64,000 nucleotides of DNA from Ananas comosus (Eukaryota > Streptophyta > Magnoliopsida > Poales > Bromeliaceae), in contig NC_033630.1 in assembly GCF_001540865.1 (NCBI RefSeq), forward strand, positions 12,302,003 through 12,366,002. The letters are read 5' to 3'. Shown here in pieces: positions 48,154 through 58,712 of the stretch. The notes below the pieces were generated by a model. The model was not told the DNA's origin and searched no databases. It saw nothing but the letters and a program-made list of their open reading frames with translations. Every line of letters begins with the position of its first letter. Positions within the stretch are counted from its first letter, which is position 1. The position numbers were made by a program, and so were the translations under genes.

Positions 48154-48475
48154 AAACTTATCTGAACTATAGACCATTTGGAGTCGACTATTCAATCTTG
48201 CAAAATTTTAATTTTATTATTACCTAGTCTTTTAATTTATTGGATTTGTGTCAGTCGACGGTGCTTTAACTTTAAAATGTAAGCTAATACTTGCTTTAAT
48301 AAGTTTACAGTTGTGCGAATTATATGAGATTTACTAACTAAATCTGTAAAGATGAGTGATGCGTTCAGATTTTTAAGTCGAAGTGTCGTCGACTAATTCA
48401 ATCAAATAACATTGAAAAGTGCGATAGAGGTTGGATAGCTAAAACCAAAACGGTCCATAGTTCCGATAAATTTTA
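48154..48475. mobile_element. foldback MITE, family 2 (copy 2), TA target site
   Basis: Ends AAACTTATCTGAACTATAG and (reverse complement) AAATTTATCGGAACTATGG, with TA on both sides (48152-48153 and 48476-48477). The interior aligns with 828-1125. Confidence 0.6.
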
Positions 48476-49270
48476 TAAATTTTTTACTTTTTTAATATAT
48501 ATCTAAATTCAATCGACTAAGCAACATTTTGGTAGCTAAACTCTTTCTGGCCAGAGTTATCACTAAATATAATTAACATATATATTCTGACACATCCAAA
48601 CAACACCCGAGTAAATAAAAATATGTAATACTGAATAGAATATTTATGCATTCAAACGAGTTATTGGCTACTAAGAAATTTTGAGTGTAGGTAATCTTGA
48701 TCTACATACTAGGTCCATGGATATTTTTGTCCAAGCAAAAATTAAGCAAAAATAATGAGGAAAAAACCAAATAAGAAGCATGACATGTATATAAAAAGGT
48801 GTATTCTCTCATGATTATTTCTTATATGATGATATTTTTGTGACACACAGCTCATTTGATTTGGAGTCTAATAAGGTGTTGGTATGGTGCATGCAAAGTA
48901 AGAAATTCTTGGTTAAAATGCACTGAGACCCCTTCAACTATTTTACATTTTGAGACAGGCCCTAATTTTCTAATCAACTTTGTTAAAATAACTAAGGCTT
49001 CGTTTGGTATCCGTTTGTTTTTTTTTTTTATTTTTTTAAATAAAAATTTATACATCAAAAAGTGCAAGAGTGGACAGTAAATTGTTGTCGTATATAGTTG
49101 GTAGCGAATTAACGAGCAATAATAATAAAAGAATAGTCTCTCCCTCAATACATCAAATTATACAAAATTAGCTAGTATTTAAAAAATGAACTAGAAGATA
49201 AAATTATGAGATGTAGCAGTGATAAATTGATTAATTGCAACTGTAGATATATATATATATATATATATAG
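48476..49270. other. intergenic, no gene seen
   Basis: AT-rich. A T run lies near 49019-49028, and the left (TA)n cap of the next element is at 49247-49269. Confidence 0.45.
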
Positions 49271-49806
49271 AGTGAGGCTACTATGTCTATCGGAAGGCAC
49301 GGAGCCTTCCGTGCTTCCAGCTCTTTTCGATGTTCGATTTTCGAATTGTCGATCGGCTCCGTTAAACTTGATCTAGAGTATTTTGAGTACCTAGAAAATA
49401 AATTTTATTATTTTTCGATATCATTTGCTAGTGATCGAATGGCTCAAAATCAACAAATTTCAATGGCCGTAGTGAGCCCTTTGCAAGTTTACGCGTGTAG
49501 AATATCCAAATCACGTGAAATTTTGATAGAAAATTCTTTATACTATATAAAAAAATATCAATATCTTTGATTTAAATTTTAATGCCATATTATTACATTT
49601 TGTAAGATTTTTATTTTCAGCGCGTTGATTTTGAGCCCCTTCGTTCACTAGGCAAATGATATCGTAAAATCATAAATTTATTTCTAGTACTTCAAATACT
49701 CTAGATCAAGTTTAACGGAGCCGATCGACTGATTCGAAAGTCGCAACATCGAAAACTAGCTGGAAGCACGGAAGGCTCCATGCTTCGATGGCAAGTAGCC
49801 TCACTC
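49271..49806. mobile_element. microsatellite-capped foldback MITE, copy E
   Basis: Left GTGAGGCTACTATGTCTATC, then GCACGGAGCCTTCCGTGC (a small palindrome) and GATCGGCTCCGTTAAAC; the right half mirrors it. (TA)n tracts flank both sides, with little or no GA/CT part. Confidence 0.8.
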
Positions 49807-49823
49807 TATATATATATATAATT

Positions 49824-49879
<56 letters not shown>

Positions 49880-50419
49880 TCAATGCTTCAAAAAAAAAAA
49901 ACATCTATATTTGGTGGATTTGGTGAATTAGTCCAACTAAACATTATGGCATGGCCTATAGTCCATGCAAAAAAAAAAAAAATCCAAGCAATGATAATAA
50001 TTTAGTAAAAATCTAAACTATGATCTCTCATCTCTTTTCAAAAGCCCAAAAAAAAAAAAAGGATTAAAAAAGGACATAGAAAGGATATATATAATAGAAA
50101 ACAATGTCTTGCATAAGTGCAGTATATTGATAGCTGTGTATTAATAAGCCCTTCAATAATAGAATTTTCACCAATCAAAAGTAGAAATTGCGAATTTGAG
50201 CGTAGATTTGAAGCTTTATTTGATTTTAGTCAAGAGTTTTGTTTCTGCTTCTCGTGTAGAGACTTGCCTACAAGTTTAGACCAAATATTTGATATATATA
50301 CATTGAATGAATGCAATCTCATTAGCAAATTAAGTAGGAAATATATTATATATATATATATATATATATAATAATATATATATATTATATATATATAATA
50401 ATAATATATAGTATATATA
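49807..50419. repeat. (TA)n tracts and AT-rich spacer between MITE copies
   Basis: Long TA dinucleotide runs at 49807-49877 and 50345-50419 surround about 470 bp of AT-rich sequence with A tracts. No gene. Confidence 0.7.
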
Positions 50420-50951
50420 CGAGTGCGGCAGAATGCTTATGGAAGCACGGAGGCTTCCGTGCTTCCACTTTTTTCGATGTTCGACTTTTCGAATCGACGA
50501 TCAGCTCGTTAGACTTGATCTAAGTATTTGAAATATCTAGAAATAAATTTTGTGATTTTTCGATATCATTTGCCTAAGTGATCGAAGTGGCTCAAATCAA
50601 CAGGCCTGAAAATAAAAATCTTACAAAAATATGATGATATGACATTAAAATTTAGATCAAAGTTATTGATCTGTTTTATATGGTATAAAGAATTTTTTTT
50701 ATCAAATTTCATGTGATTTGGATATTTTCTACACCGTTAAACTTGCAACCGGCTCACCACGACCATAAAATTATTATTTTGAACCCCTTCGATCACTAGA
50801 CAAATGATATCGAAAAATCACAAAATTTATTTTTTAGGTACTTCAAATACTCTAGATCAACTCTAACGGAGCGGATCGTCGATTCAAAAGTCGAAACATC
50901 AAAACAACTTGAAGCACGGCGGCTCGTGGCTTCCAATAAGCATAACCAGTA
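50420..50951. mobile_element. microsatellite-capped foldback MITE, copy F
   Basis: Left GAGTGCGGCAGAATGC, then GCACGGAGGCTTCCGTGC and GACTTTTCGAATCGACGATC; right half mirrored with GGATCGTCGATTCAAAAGTC. More eroded at the right end. Confidence 0.7.
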
Positions 50952-50984
50952 ACATCTTCATATAAGTATATATTATATACTATA

Positions 50985-51540
50985 TTAGTTAGGATCTCAT
51001 AATTTTTTGAAAGTACGCGAGATCTCTATCTTTAAGTTATTTTTGATAATGGTAGTATCCGACTTCAGTGATCGACTCCGTTATGATTATGAATTATGCT
51101 ATTGAATTATTTAGAAACCAAATTTCATAGTTTTTTGACTTTATTTGTCTATTGAACGAGTAGGCTCAAAATGAATGACTGAAAATAAAAATCTCAAAAA
51201 AAAATAGTGATAAAAGACTCAAATTTCAAATCGGAAGTATTGCTATTACTCTTGATATTCTGTAGAATTTTGTATTAAAGTTTCATGTAATTTCGATTCT
51301 TCTACACCGTTGAACTTTCGAACGTGCCACATTGGCTGTTAAAATAGTTATTTTTGAGACTCTTTGATCACTTGGTAAATGATGTCGAAAAATTATGAAA
51401 TCTGATTTCTAAATAGTTCTAATAGTGTAGATCATGCCTAACGGAGCCGATCGCTGAATCAAATTAATGCACCATTATAAAAAATAACTTACAAGCACGG
51501 AGGTCACTATACTTTCGAAAGTATAGAAGACGTATTCTAT
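50985..51540. mobile_element. microsatellite-capped foldback MITE, copy G
   Basis: A diverged copy: left TTAGTTAGGATCTCAT and GATCGACTCCGTTATG, right TAACGGAGCCGATCGC and ACTTTCGAAAGTATAG. TA-rich flanks. Directly follows copy F, so the two form a head-to-tail pair. Confidence 0.6.
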
Positions 51541-51659
51541 ATATAAATATATATAGACCATGTGCCCACTGTAAGAAACAAAATGTGAGTGACTAAGTAA
51601 TGACTAGGGTTTTAAATTTAAACATGACCTAAAAGCTACTACATTGACCATTAGTAGAC

Positions 51660-51662
<3 letters not shown>

Positions 51663-51718
<56 letters not shown>
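51663..51718. repeat. (GA)n microsatellite
   Basis: About 27 GA units. The minus-strand frame here reads only as alternating Ser-Leu and is not a gene. Confidence 0.95.
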
Positions 51719-51723
<5 letters not shown>

Positions 51724-52145
51724 GAGGGGAGGAAAAAAAGAAAAGGAAAAAGAGAGGTAAATGCTTATTAATGTAGGACTCAGGGTTCTTAGAACTCTTA
51801 ATTATATACAAATGTATTGCTTGAAAAAAATAGTATCAGTTCTTTCATTTAAATTATTATTTAAAAACTTTTCGATACAGAAATTAGTTCTTTTTTTTTT
51901 TCCTTTATTTTTTAACAAGTCTCTAAATCCTTCCACGCAAGCACATATTTTTATGTTTGGATTGTAACTTGAAACCTATTGCTTCGAATTAAGATCGCGC
52001 ATCAACTGTTCTACCAAAGGTTATATAGTACAATTAATTAGACTAATTAAGGAGCTCATTTCAACTTGTCACCGTAACATAGACTCTAGACATTTTGTTC
52101 GCCAAAACAATTTCTTGCTGCATTATGAAATCCCAAAGCAAATTT

Positions 52146-52300
52146 GTTACGACAAACGCACAAACGATAACGAAAATGACGGACACAAAATAAATAAACT
52201 ACAAACAGAAATAGAGGACCATACAGATTTACGTGAAAAATTCTTTGTAGGAAAAAATTACAGGCGAGAGAGGAGAAAACTTCACTATTGAAAAGGAAAT
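52146..52300 (-). mobile_element. copia-like LTR end fragment, copy 1
   Basis: Its reverse complement contains ATTTTTCACGTAAATCTGTA, a run of TTTGT words, and ends CGTTTGTGCGTTTGTCGTAA. It matches 53885-53995, which lies in the opposite orientation. Confidence 0.5.
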
Positions 52301-52634
52301 ACAATGTTCGAGTACAATCAACCACCATCAGTCGCCTCTGGGGCAAAAACGATAAAGAAAACTCTTAACGAGTTTCGGATCGGATCCGATCCGATCCGTA
52401 CTTGTCGGCCCGAGCCCTCCGCTACCCACCACAGACATTCATTTTTCCTTGATAATTTTAATTTCAAATTTGATTGCACCGCGAAACTGTCGGCGAATCG
52501 AAATTTCGAACTGAAGTCGATTATCAATTTCGAGTCACATCTAACAAGATTAGCTGTTTCAGAAGCCACGCCAAACATTAGAACAAGTGGAGGGACAAAT
52601 TAAATTTGAATTTTTTTTTCTTTCAATTTTGAGG
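52301..52634. other. probable retrotransposon-derived spacer
   Basis: Contains a palindromic cluster CGGATCGGATCCGATCCG near 52378-52396. The two open frames here (plus 52304-52603 and minus 52318-52578) are reading-frame shadows of each other without a known domain. Confidence 0.35.
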
Positions 52635-52639
52635 TAAAG

Positions 52640-52788
52640 TATAACGACCTAACCCGCTAGCAATATAACTCATTGAGCCCAAATCATCAGCCCAAAATAT
52701 TTAAACTCAGTTATTATTACTAACATGTAAGATCTCATATAATTCAATCAGAGTTATTTTATCATTGCGAGACTATCGGGGTGTTACA
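52640..52788. mobile_element. 149-bp solo LTR with 5-bp TSD TAAAG
   Basis: Begins TATAACGACCTAACCCGC (TG altered to TA) and ends CGGGGTGTTACA. TAAAG occurs at 52635-52639 and 52789-52793. The TGTAACGACC...GGTGTTACA type of end is common in short plant LTRs. Nothing remains of an internal region. Confidence 0.7.
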
Positions 52789-53043
52789 TAAAGTAGCTAG
52801 GGGGGAGTTGATGATATTGTGGGTTGGGTTGCTCCTGTGGCAAGAGAGAGAGAGAGAGAGAGAGAGTAGGGACAAACCCACATGCAAAGGTTGGGTTGGT
52901 GAGGGCTTAGTCCCATTCCTTTGTTCTCAAACCCACCCCCTTGCTTTGCATAGTTTCCCTTCTTTGGCCATGGATCCACAATTTAAAAGCTAGCTTATTT
53001 ACATCAACCAACTTGTGTCTATTAAATATCAATTATGTGCCTT

Positions 53044-53085
53044 TTAATTAATTAATTAATTAATTAATTAATTAATTAATTAATT
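53044..53085. repeat. (TTAA)n microsatellite
   Basis: About ten tandem TTAA units. Confidence 0.95.
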
Positions 53086-53722
53086 TAGCCCCTCATTAAC
53101 TCAAAAGTATTCCCCACCAAAAGGTTTTTCCACAAAAGTTTTTTTTTCATTTTATTTACTAGCTAGGCTCTATATATGTGAGATACATAAAGATCTAACT
53201 AAGGTAATATATATGTAATAATTTTAAGCTGAAATTAATGATATAAAATGACATAATTTATATAATTAATTAGTGCGGCTCTTATTAAGCTTTAATTTGG
53301 TGGTTCCAAATTAAAGTATTTTTCTTAATGTCCTAAGTTTAATTAAGTGATGTGCATATATGAGAAGCATTCATGCATGTTATGCCTCTTACTTTATTTT
53401 ATTTTATCAAGCTTGTAACTATTCATGCACACACACTATATATATATATATATATATTCTTATAGCATGATTCGAATCGAAAACCATTAGCTCATGCTGA
53501 AGAGATCTGCCATTTAATCTAGACTTTATCTACAAGTCTTGTGCATTAATTTTTTATACCAAGAGAGAGAGAGAGATCCTCTTTGTCTAGTTTCTTTGCA
53601 GCAAAGACAAGTAAAAGACAAAAGGAGCCCAAAGAAGCAATGACCAGATAGCACCATCCAACCAACTTGGATAAATATATACATATAGGTTGTAATAATA
53701 TTGGAGAGTGATCATAAACCTA

Positions 53723-53728
<6 letters not shown>
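53086..53728. other. AT-rich intergenic, no gene seen
   Basis: Contains a (TA)n run near 53436-53457. No recognisable exon or element end. Confidence 0.45.

Positions 53729-53771
<43 letters not shown>
53729..53771. repeat. (GA)n microsatellite
   Basis: About 21 GA units. Confidence 0.95.
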
Positions 53772-53773
<2 letters not shown>

Positions 53774-53884
53774 GGTCCTAGCTACAAATTAAGTGGGCTC
53801 CAACACTCAAATATGTTATGCCCCCTACCATGTTAAATATTACATATGTTCTTCATACTATGTGTTAGATGTGACTTGAAATTT

Positions 53885-53995
53885 TTTCTTGCAAAAGATT
53901 TTTCACGCAAATCTGTATGTTCTTTTTTATTTTTGTTTGTGGTTTGACTATTTCGTGTTCGCTATTTTCATTTTCGTTTGTGCGTTTGTCATAAC
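53885..53995 (+). mobile_element. copia-like LTR end fragment, copy 2 (inverted)
   Basis: Contains GATTTTTCACGCAAATCTGT and ends CGTTTGTGCGTTTGTCATAA, matching the minus strand of 52146-52300. Confidence 0.5.
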
Positions 53996-55058
53996 ACTAT
54001 GGATATAAAGCATATTTTTATTTTATCATCCTTTGGTTTAGAAAGTTATTCTTAGCGTGGTTTTAATTTACCGTAAAACACACTAATAAAAAGTAATATT
54101 CTTTGTAAACTAATGTAGTATGGTATAATACTATAATATTGCATTTTTATTTTTCTATAATTAACTTACATTCTATCACTTTGTAGTTTGCAAAAGGTGG
54201 GCTACCTTGTTCAAAACTAGATCCTTGTGGTAAAATGAAAATAAACCCATAGAACAATTAAGTGTAACTTCTTAAACTAGAAGGTGACATAATGGAAATG
54301 TACTGAACCACAGAGCGTCAAATTGAAGTTTAAGAAACAAATAGTACGTTCTACAAAATGTTTTACAAATTATCACGCAGACAAAGGGTATATATATATG
54401 ATATTCTTTAGACGAACCCAAATTATCAAATAATTGAGTCCTTATTTACACTATTTTGTCCCCTAGATCGATCTCCTTTTGAAATGTGTTAGGCCCTGCT
54501 AGTACATTGTTGATAGATGAAACCAATTTGAGAAAATCAGATGAAACTCATTGGATGTAACTAGGCAGGATAGAATTATTTATATTCAATATAAGACCAT
54601 TATTCTTAACATTATCAATAACAAAACATGCCATCAAATGGAATTATTTTCATTGAAATGCACATGACAATATTTTTATGCAACTAGAGATATAAGTTTG
54701 AATAGCTTTTGGCCTTAGATTGTAGCTGATTTTGATTTGTCCTCTCACCAAAAAAGCTTTATAACTTTTGTTTATTACAGATGAAAGTTCCTTTTCAAGC
54801 AATTTAACTTGAAAATGACTCATGTTGATATTAGGGTTGGTTACAACTTTTCCAATCTTTATGATCATGTCCTTAAAATTTGTTCCACATATATATATAT
54901 ATATATATGTCATCTCAAATCTCAAATTAAAATTAAGTCATTGAGTTTGATGTAAAACTCATCTCAATTAGCTAGTAACTATAAGTTATGCTAATTTACA
55001 TTGTTTCGGAAATTTATGACTTATTTGAAGGGCATAATTGCTATACAGAAAAACTTAA
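53996..55058. other. AT-rich intergenic, no gene seen
   Basis: No exon, RNA gene or complete element. (TA)n near 54889-54908. Confidence 0.45.
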
Positions 55059-55061
55059 TTA

Positions 55062-55327
55062 GGGGATGCTTGGTTCTTCTAAAAATCCTAAAAAAATATA
55101 TTTTTTTGGGACAAAAAGTTGTCCATGAAAAAAAAAAACTCTTTCCATACTTTTCATTTTTCCAGATAAAAAATTTGAAAAACTAAAAGGGGACTTTTTA
55201 TAAAATATGGAAATTGTTTTTTCCGGAATATTACTGTTCTTGGAAACCAAACAGGCTAAAAATACTTTTTCATCCAGAAAATCATTTTCCAGATTATGTT
55301 TTTTTTTCTAAGAAACCAAACAACCCC
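55062..55327. mobile_element. Tourist-like MITE (PIF/Harbinger), TSD TTA
   Basis: 266 bp with ends GGGGATGCTTGGTTCTTCT and (reverse complement) GGGGTTGTTTGGTTTCTTAG, flanked by TTA at 55059-55061 and 55328-55330. Ends and TSD match Tourist elements mobilised by PIF/Harbinger transposases. The open frames inside are not genes. Confidence 0.8.
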
Positions 55328-55330
55328 TTA

Positions 55331-56055
55331 TAGACTAATTACTTGTTTAAATTATATCTCTAAGAATGATGTAGTTGAGATAATATCTTAATTAAGCAAT
55401 AATTTTCTTATTAATCATTAAATATACTATATATGGAAAAGGTTGATAAATAAAATATACAAGTGCATGATCCAAACTTTTCTAAAGCTAGCTCTTCTAA
55501 AGCCTTCAAAAACACTCTAATTTTATGTACCAAGTTCACTCAATTTGCACCATGATGTATAAGGTACAAAGTCTCTTGAAGATAACTAGGTCCCAATATC
55601 TCTTCAAAAAAAAAAAGAAAAACAAAAGAAAAGAAAAGGAAAATAAAAGAAAAGCAAAAAGAGGGTGAGAGTAGGTCCCAATAAAGGCTCTAATTGAAAG
55701 AGAGAGCTCATAAAGAAACAAATTATTGCTTGTATGTAGTGTATCTATACATTTTGCGTATCGCTTTTAATTTGTTGGCTAGTTATTTTACCACATACCA
55801 CATATATATATACTTTTGTAATGTATGTATCTAATTTTTAAACAGAAAGAAGAGTATAGTAGTTATATAGTTAGGTTTAATTTAGATGCGTATTTGAATA
55901 CTACAAGGCTTATAATACAAGAAAGCGAACGTGTACGGAATATATAGATGCACCAGATATAAGCAATAATTTTTATAATAATGAAGGGCCTCTATAGTGG
56001 ATGTTGTGTGTATTGATTGACCCTTTTGGTTTAAAGCACTATCAAAATTTTACCT

Positions 56056-56105
<50 letters not shown>

Positions 56106-56789
56106 CCTCTTGAGTGCACCAATGGCTAAAACCCTCCTACTTTTTCCACAAAAAAAGAAAATTGCTTTAATAATCACAAAGATATCTAAAAAATTGTTGA
56201 TACGCTAGTAAATTCATCATACGATGTTCTAATTTATGTATGTGAATTGATAAAATGCATGAATTTTAATTTCTTAGTCTTAAGTGCAGAAAATTTTCTC
56301 TATTAAATATGTGGCATCTGCAACAATCTAAAAACTGCTTAAAAATATTATTTGACGTAATGTACTGCAATAATGGCAACTTGATAAGTCAGCATTGTTG
56401 AATTATCTGAAAAAGTCATTAGATGGTTCGCCATTTATCGACTAGAGTGCAAAAATTTTCTGCACCGCAATTAGAATAGAACTAGCGTCTTGCGATCAAA
56501 ATCCTTCTGTTTATTTATATTACTATATCAATAATAAATAAAATTTACATTTTAGTGAAAATTTTGCAATATTTATTAACCAAACCAAAACAACAGGCAA
56601 GGGAACAATGGGCAGTAGCATTAAATGCATGTTTCCTATTTTGACCAAATGATTGGATAAGAAGGGTGTAGGGCCCTTCCCTCAACCCCATTTTATCTCA
56701 TTACTAATTTGATTTTTCTATTTAATAATGTGGTCCATGCAATAATGCTTAAAACAACTAAAATTTACTAGAAGGTAAAGATTAATATG
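55331..56789. other. AT-rich intergenic, no gene seen
   Basis: Includes a (CT)n microsatellite at 56061-56102 and an A/G-rich tract at 55604-55670. No coding exon. Confidence 0.5.
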
Positions 56790-57080
56790 TTCAACGCGAT
56801 CTAAGCATCATTTATGGTGATCGGGTATCTGAATTTACAATTGACACTGTTCAATACGATATAACCATTTTAAACTTTAGAAAAACTGAATTTCATAATT
56901 TTACGATATTACTTACCTAGTAATCCAGCGGTCACAAATACACCTTAGAACCACTTGACTATAGACGTTGAAATATTATAAAATTTAATTTCTATGAAGT
57001 TTAAATCGCTCAAATCATATTCACTGATGCTAATTGTCAATTCGAATTAATGTCCCATTAGTAAAATGACAGGCATAGAA
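56790..57080. mobile_element. diverged member of the capped foldback family
   Basis: Contains mirrored family words: AACTGAATTTCATAATTTTACG and the later TATAAAATTTAATTTCTATG, with ATCATATTCACTGATGC near the right. No microsatellite caps remain. Weak but consistent with copies at 33480 and 46399. Confidence 0.4.
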
Positions 57081-57353
57081 ATAATCTTGTTTATTTTTGA
57101 AAATATTCTAAGTTGACTAAAAGAAATTAAATTTTACAAAACTTTCTCCTCCATCACACTCTACAATATTTTCTTTTGTTTATTCATTATGATTTTGGTC
57201 ATTGGTATGCATTTTGATTGTTTTGGTTACATTTTCTTTGTTGTTTCAATTCAATTCCAAATTACTCTAGATCGAGAAGAGAAGCTTCTGCGCGCGAGGA
57301 TATAACTCTCTCGCTATAATAGACATTGTGATGATGCAGTGAGTGCTAAATCT

Positions 57354-57511
57354 TTTTTTTTTTTTTTAGAGAGATAGATAGCACGCTACCCGCTTCGTTT
57401 ATTTCATTTAGAAATAAACTTAGCTGGAAATGTGAATCAACTAGGATTCGAACTTGGGACCTCAGGTGCCAACCATCAAGCTCTTTGCCACTTGCTTTAG
57501 GGACGGTCGGT
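57354..57511 (-). mobile_element. tRNA-derived SINE, copy 4 (best preserved)
   Basis: On the minus strand it starts near 57511 and carries a pol III A box (GTGGCAAAGAGCTTGATGG), then a B box (AAGTTCGAATCC), a body ending TAGCGTGCTATCTATCTC, and an A tail. Perfect 15-bp TSDs, GTGAGTGCTAAATCT, lie at 57339-57353 and 57512-57526. About 158 bp long, it encodes no protein and would depend on LINE machinery. Confidence 0.9.
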
Positions 57512-57783
57512 GTGAGTGCTAAATCTATTAAAACAATAATTGACTTGCTTAAAAAGAAAACTTTAAGGGATTTAGTAGGCGAAAAAAAGAAAGCACAGAA
57601 AAAGAAGAGAGCAAACTAAATAAAATTTGACAAAAATTGATGAAATTTTTATTAGAAGGGTATTTTCGTAAAGTATCACAAATTTAAAAGAATATACATA
57701 TAATTTAAAATTTGGAGGAACATATAAGTTATTTTTAAACTGGAGAAGGATACATAAATATTTAACCTTTTATATAAAAGAAT

Positions 57784-58272
57784 GGATAATTGTGTATATA
57801 TCCTTCAAAACTTCAGAAATATCTGATTTATCCTTACTTTTTTTTTTTCTTTCCAATATATTCTTCATATATTCCTCCGTTACTCCAAATACTTTCTCAG
57901 TTATCATCCGTTAAGTTAACTTGCATTAAACGTGAGTTAAAAAAAAATAAAATTACTCTTTTGCCCTCAACTTAAAAGCAAATAAGAAATGTTGGTGATG
58001 TTAGAAGGATATATTTGAGAAAACCAAAAATTAAAATATTTTTTGTACCCTTAACTTAAAGGCAAATAAGAAAAATTGTTGAAGTGTTTATTTGAAAGGG
58101 TAAAATAATAATTTAATACAGATAACAGCTATTGCTAATCGTTCATTAATCGAATTTAATTCTAGGGGTATATTTGAAATAGGTTGGAATTAACGTAAAA
58201 AGTGTATTTTCAATATTAGCCTTTTAAGAAGAGTAAATTAGAAAGTCGAAAAACTTTTTAGAAGTATATTGC
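57784..58272. repeat. AT-rich MITE-like repeat, copy 2 (uninterrupted)
   Basis: Aligns with 36166-36592 plus 37775-37861, including the doubled about 83-bp unit, and reads ATAGGTTGGAATTAACG where copy 1 has the Mutator-like insertion. Confidence 0.75.
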
Positions 58273-58377
58273 AAAAAAAAAAAAAAAAAAGTATTCCACA
58301 TTTTTTAGCCCTAGATTAAATTTTTAAAATTTTTTTTTAATTCTCTATTAGTGGTTGGATCTCCTATGAGACAGTCC

Positions 58378-58383
58378 CACGTG
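58378..58383. promoter_or_regulatory. G-box (CACGTG) upstream of the bHLH gene
   Basis: CCCACGTGTCAG contains the palindromic G-box, 330 bp before the ATG and about 180 bp before a TATA box. bHLH and bZIP factors bind G-boxes, so light/hormone control or feedback is possible (inference). Confidence 0.5.
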
Positions 58384-58558
58384 TCAGTCCTGTCAGGGTG
58401 GGGCCCCTGATTGGATTGGATGATGGAAAAAAAAAAAAGCAGGAGAAAAGGATCTCCCTTATCCACTATGCAACTATTGGGACAGCTGTCACCATATCAT
58501 TTACTTTTACACTCTCTCCTCTCTCCTCTCTCTTTCTCTCTCTCTCTCAACCAACCCC

Positions 58559-58565
58559 TATATAT
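58559..58565 (+). promoter_or_regulatory. probable TATA box of the bHLH gene
   Basis: CCCCTATATATG lies about 150 bp before the ATG. A transcription start near 58590-58600 would give a leader of about 115 bp that contains (GA)n at 58629-58651. Confidence 0.5.
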
Positions 58566-58712
58566 GTTATATGATCACTATTACATGTAGATTCACACAT
58601 CTCACTATTGAACAAACTAAAAACTAGTAGAGAGAGAGAGAGAGAGAGAGATAAATTGAGAAGAGGCAAAAGATACAACAAGGAGCTCAATTTCTCTCCC
58701 TAGAGCTTAGAA

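Noticed and set aside
51629..51811. Ser-Leu repeat open frame
   Set aside because: Pure translation of a (GA)n microsatellite.
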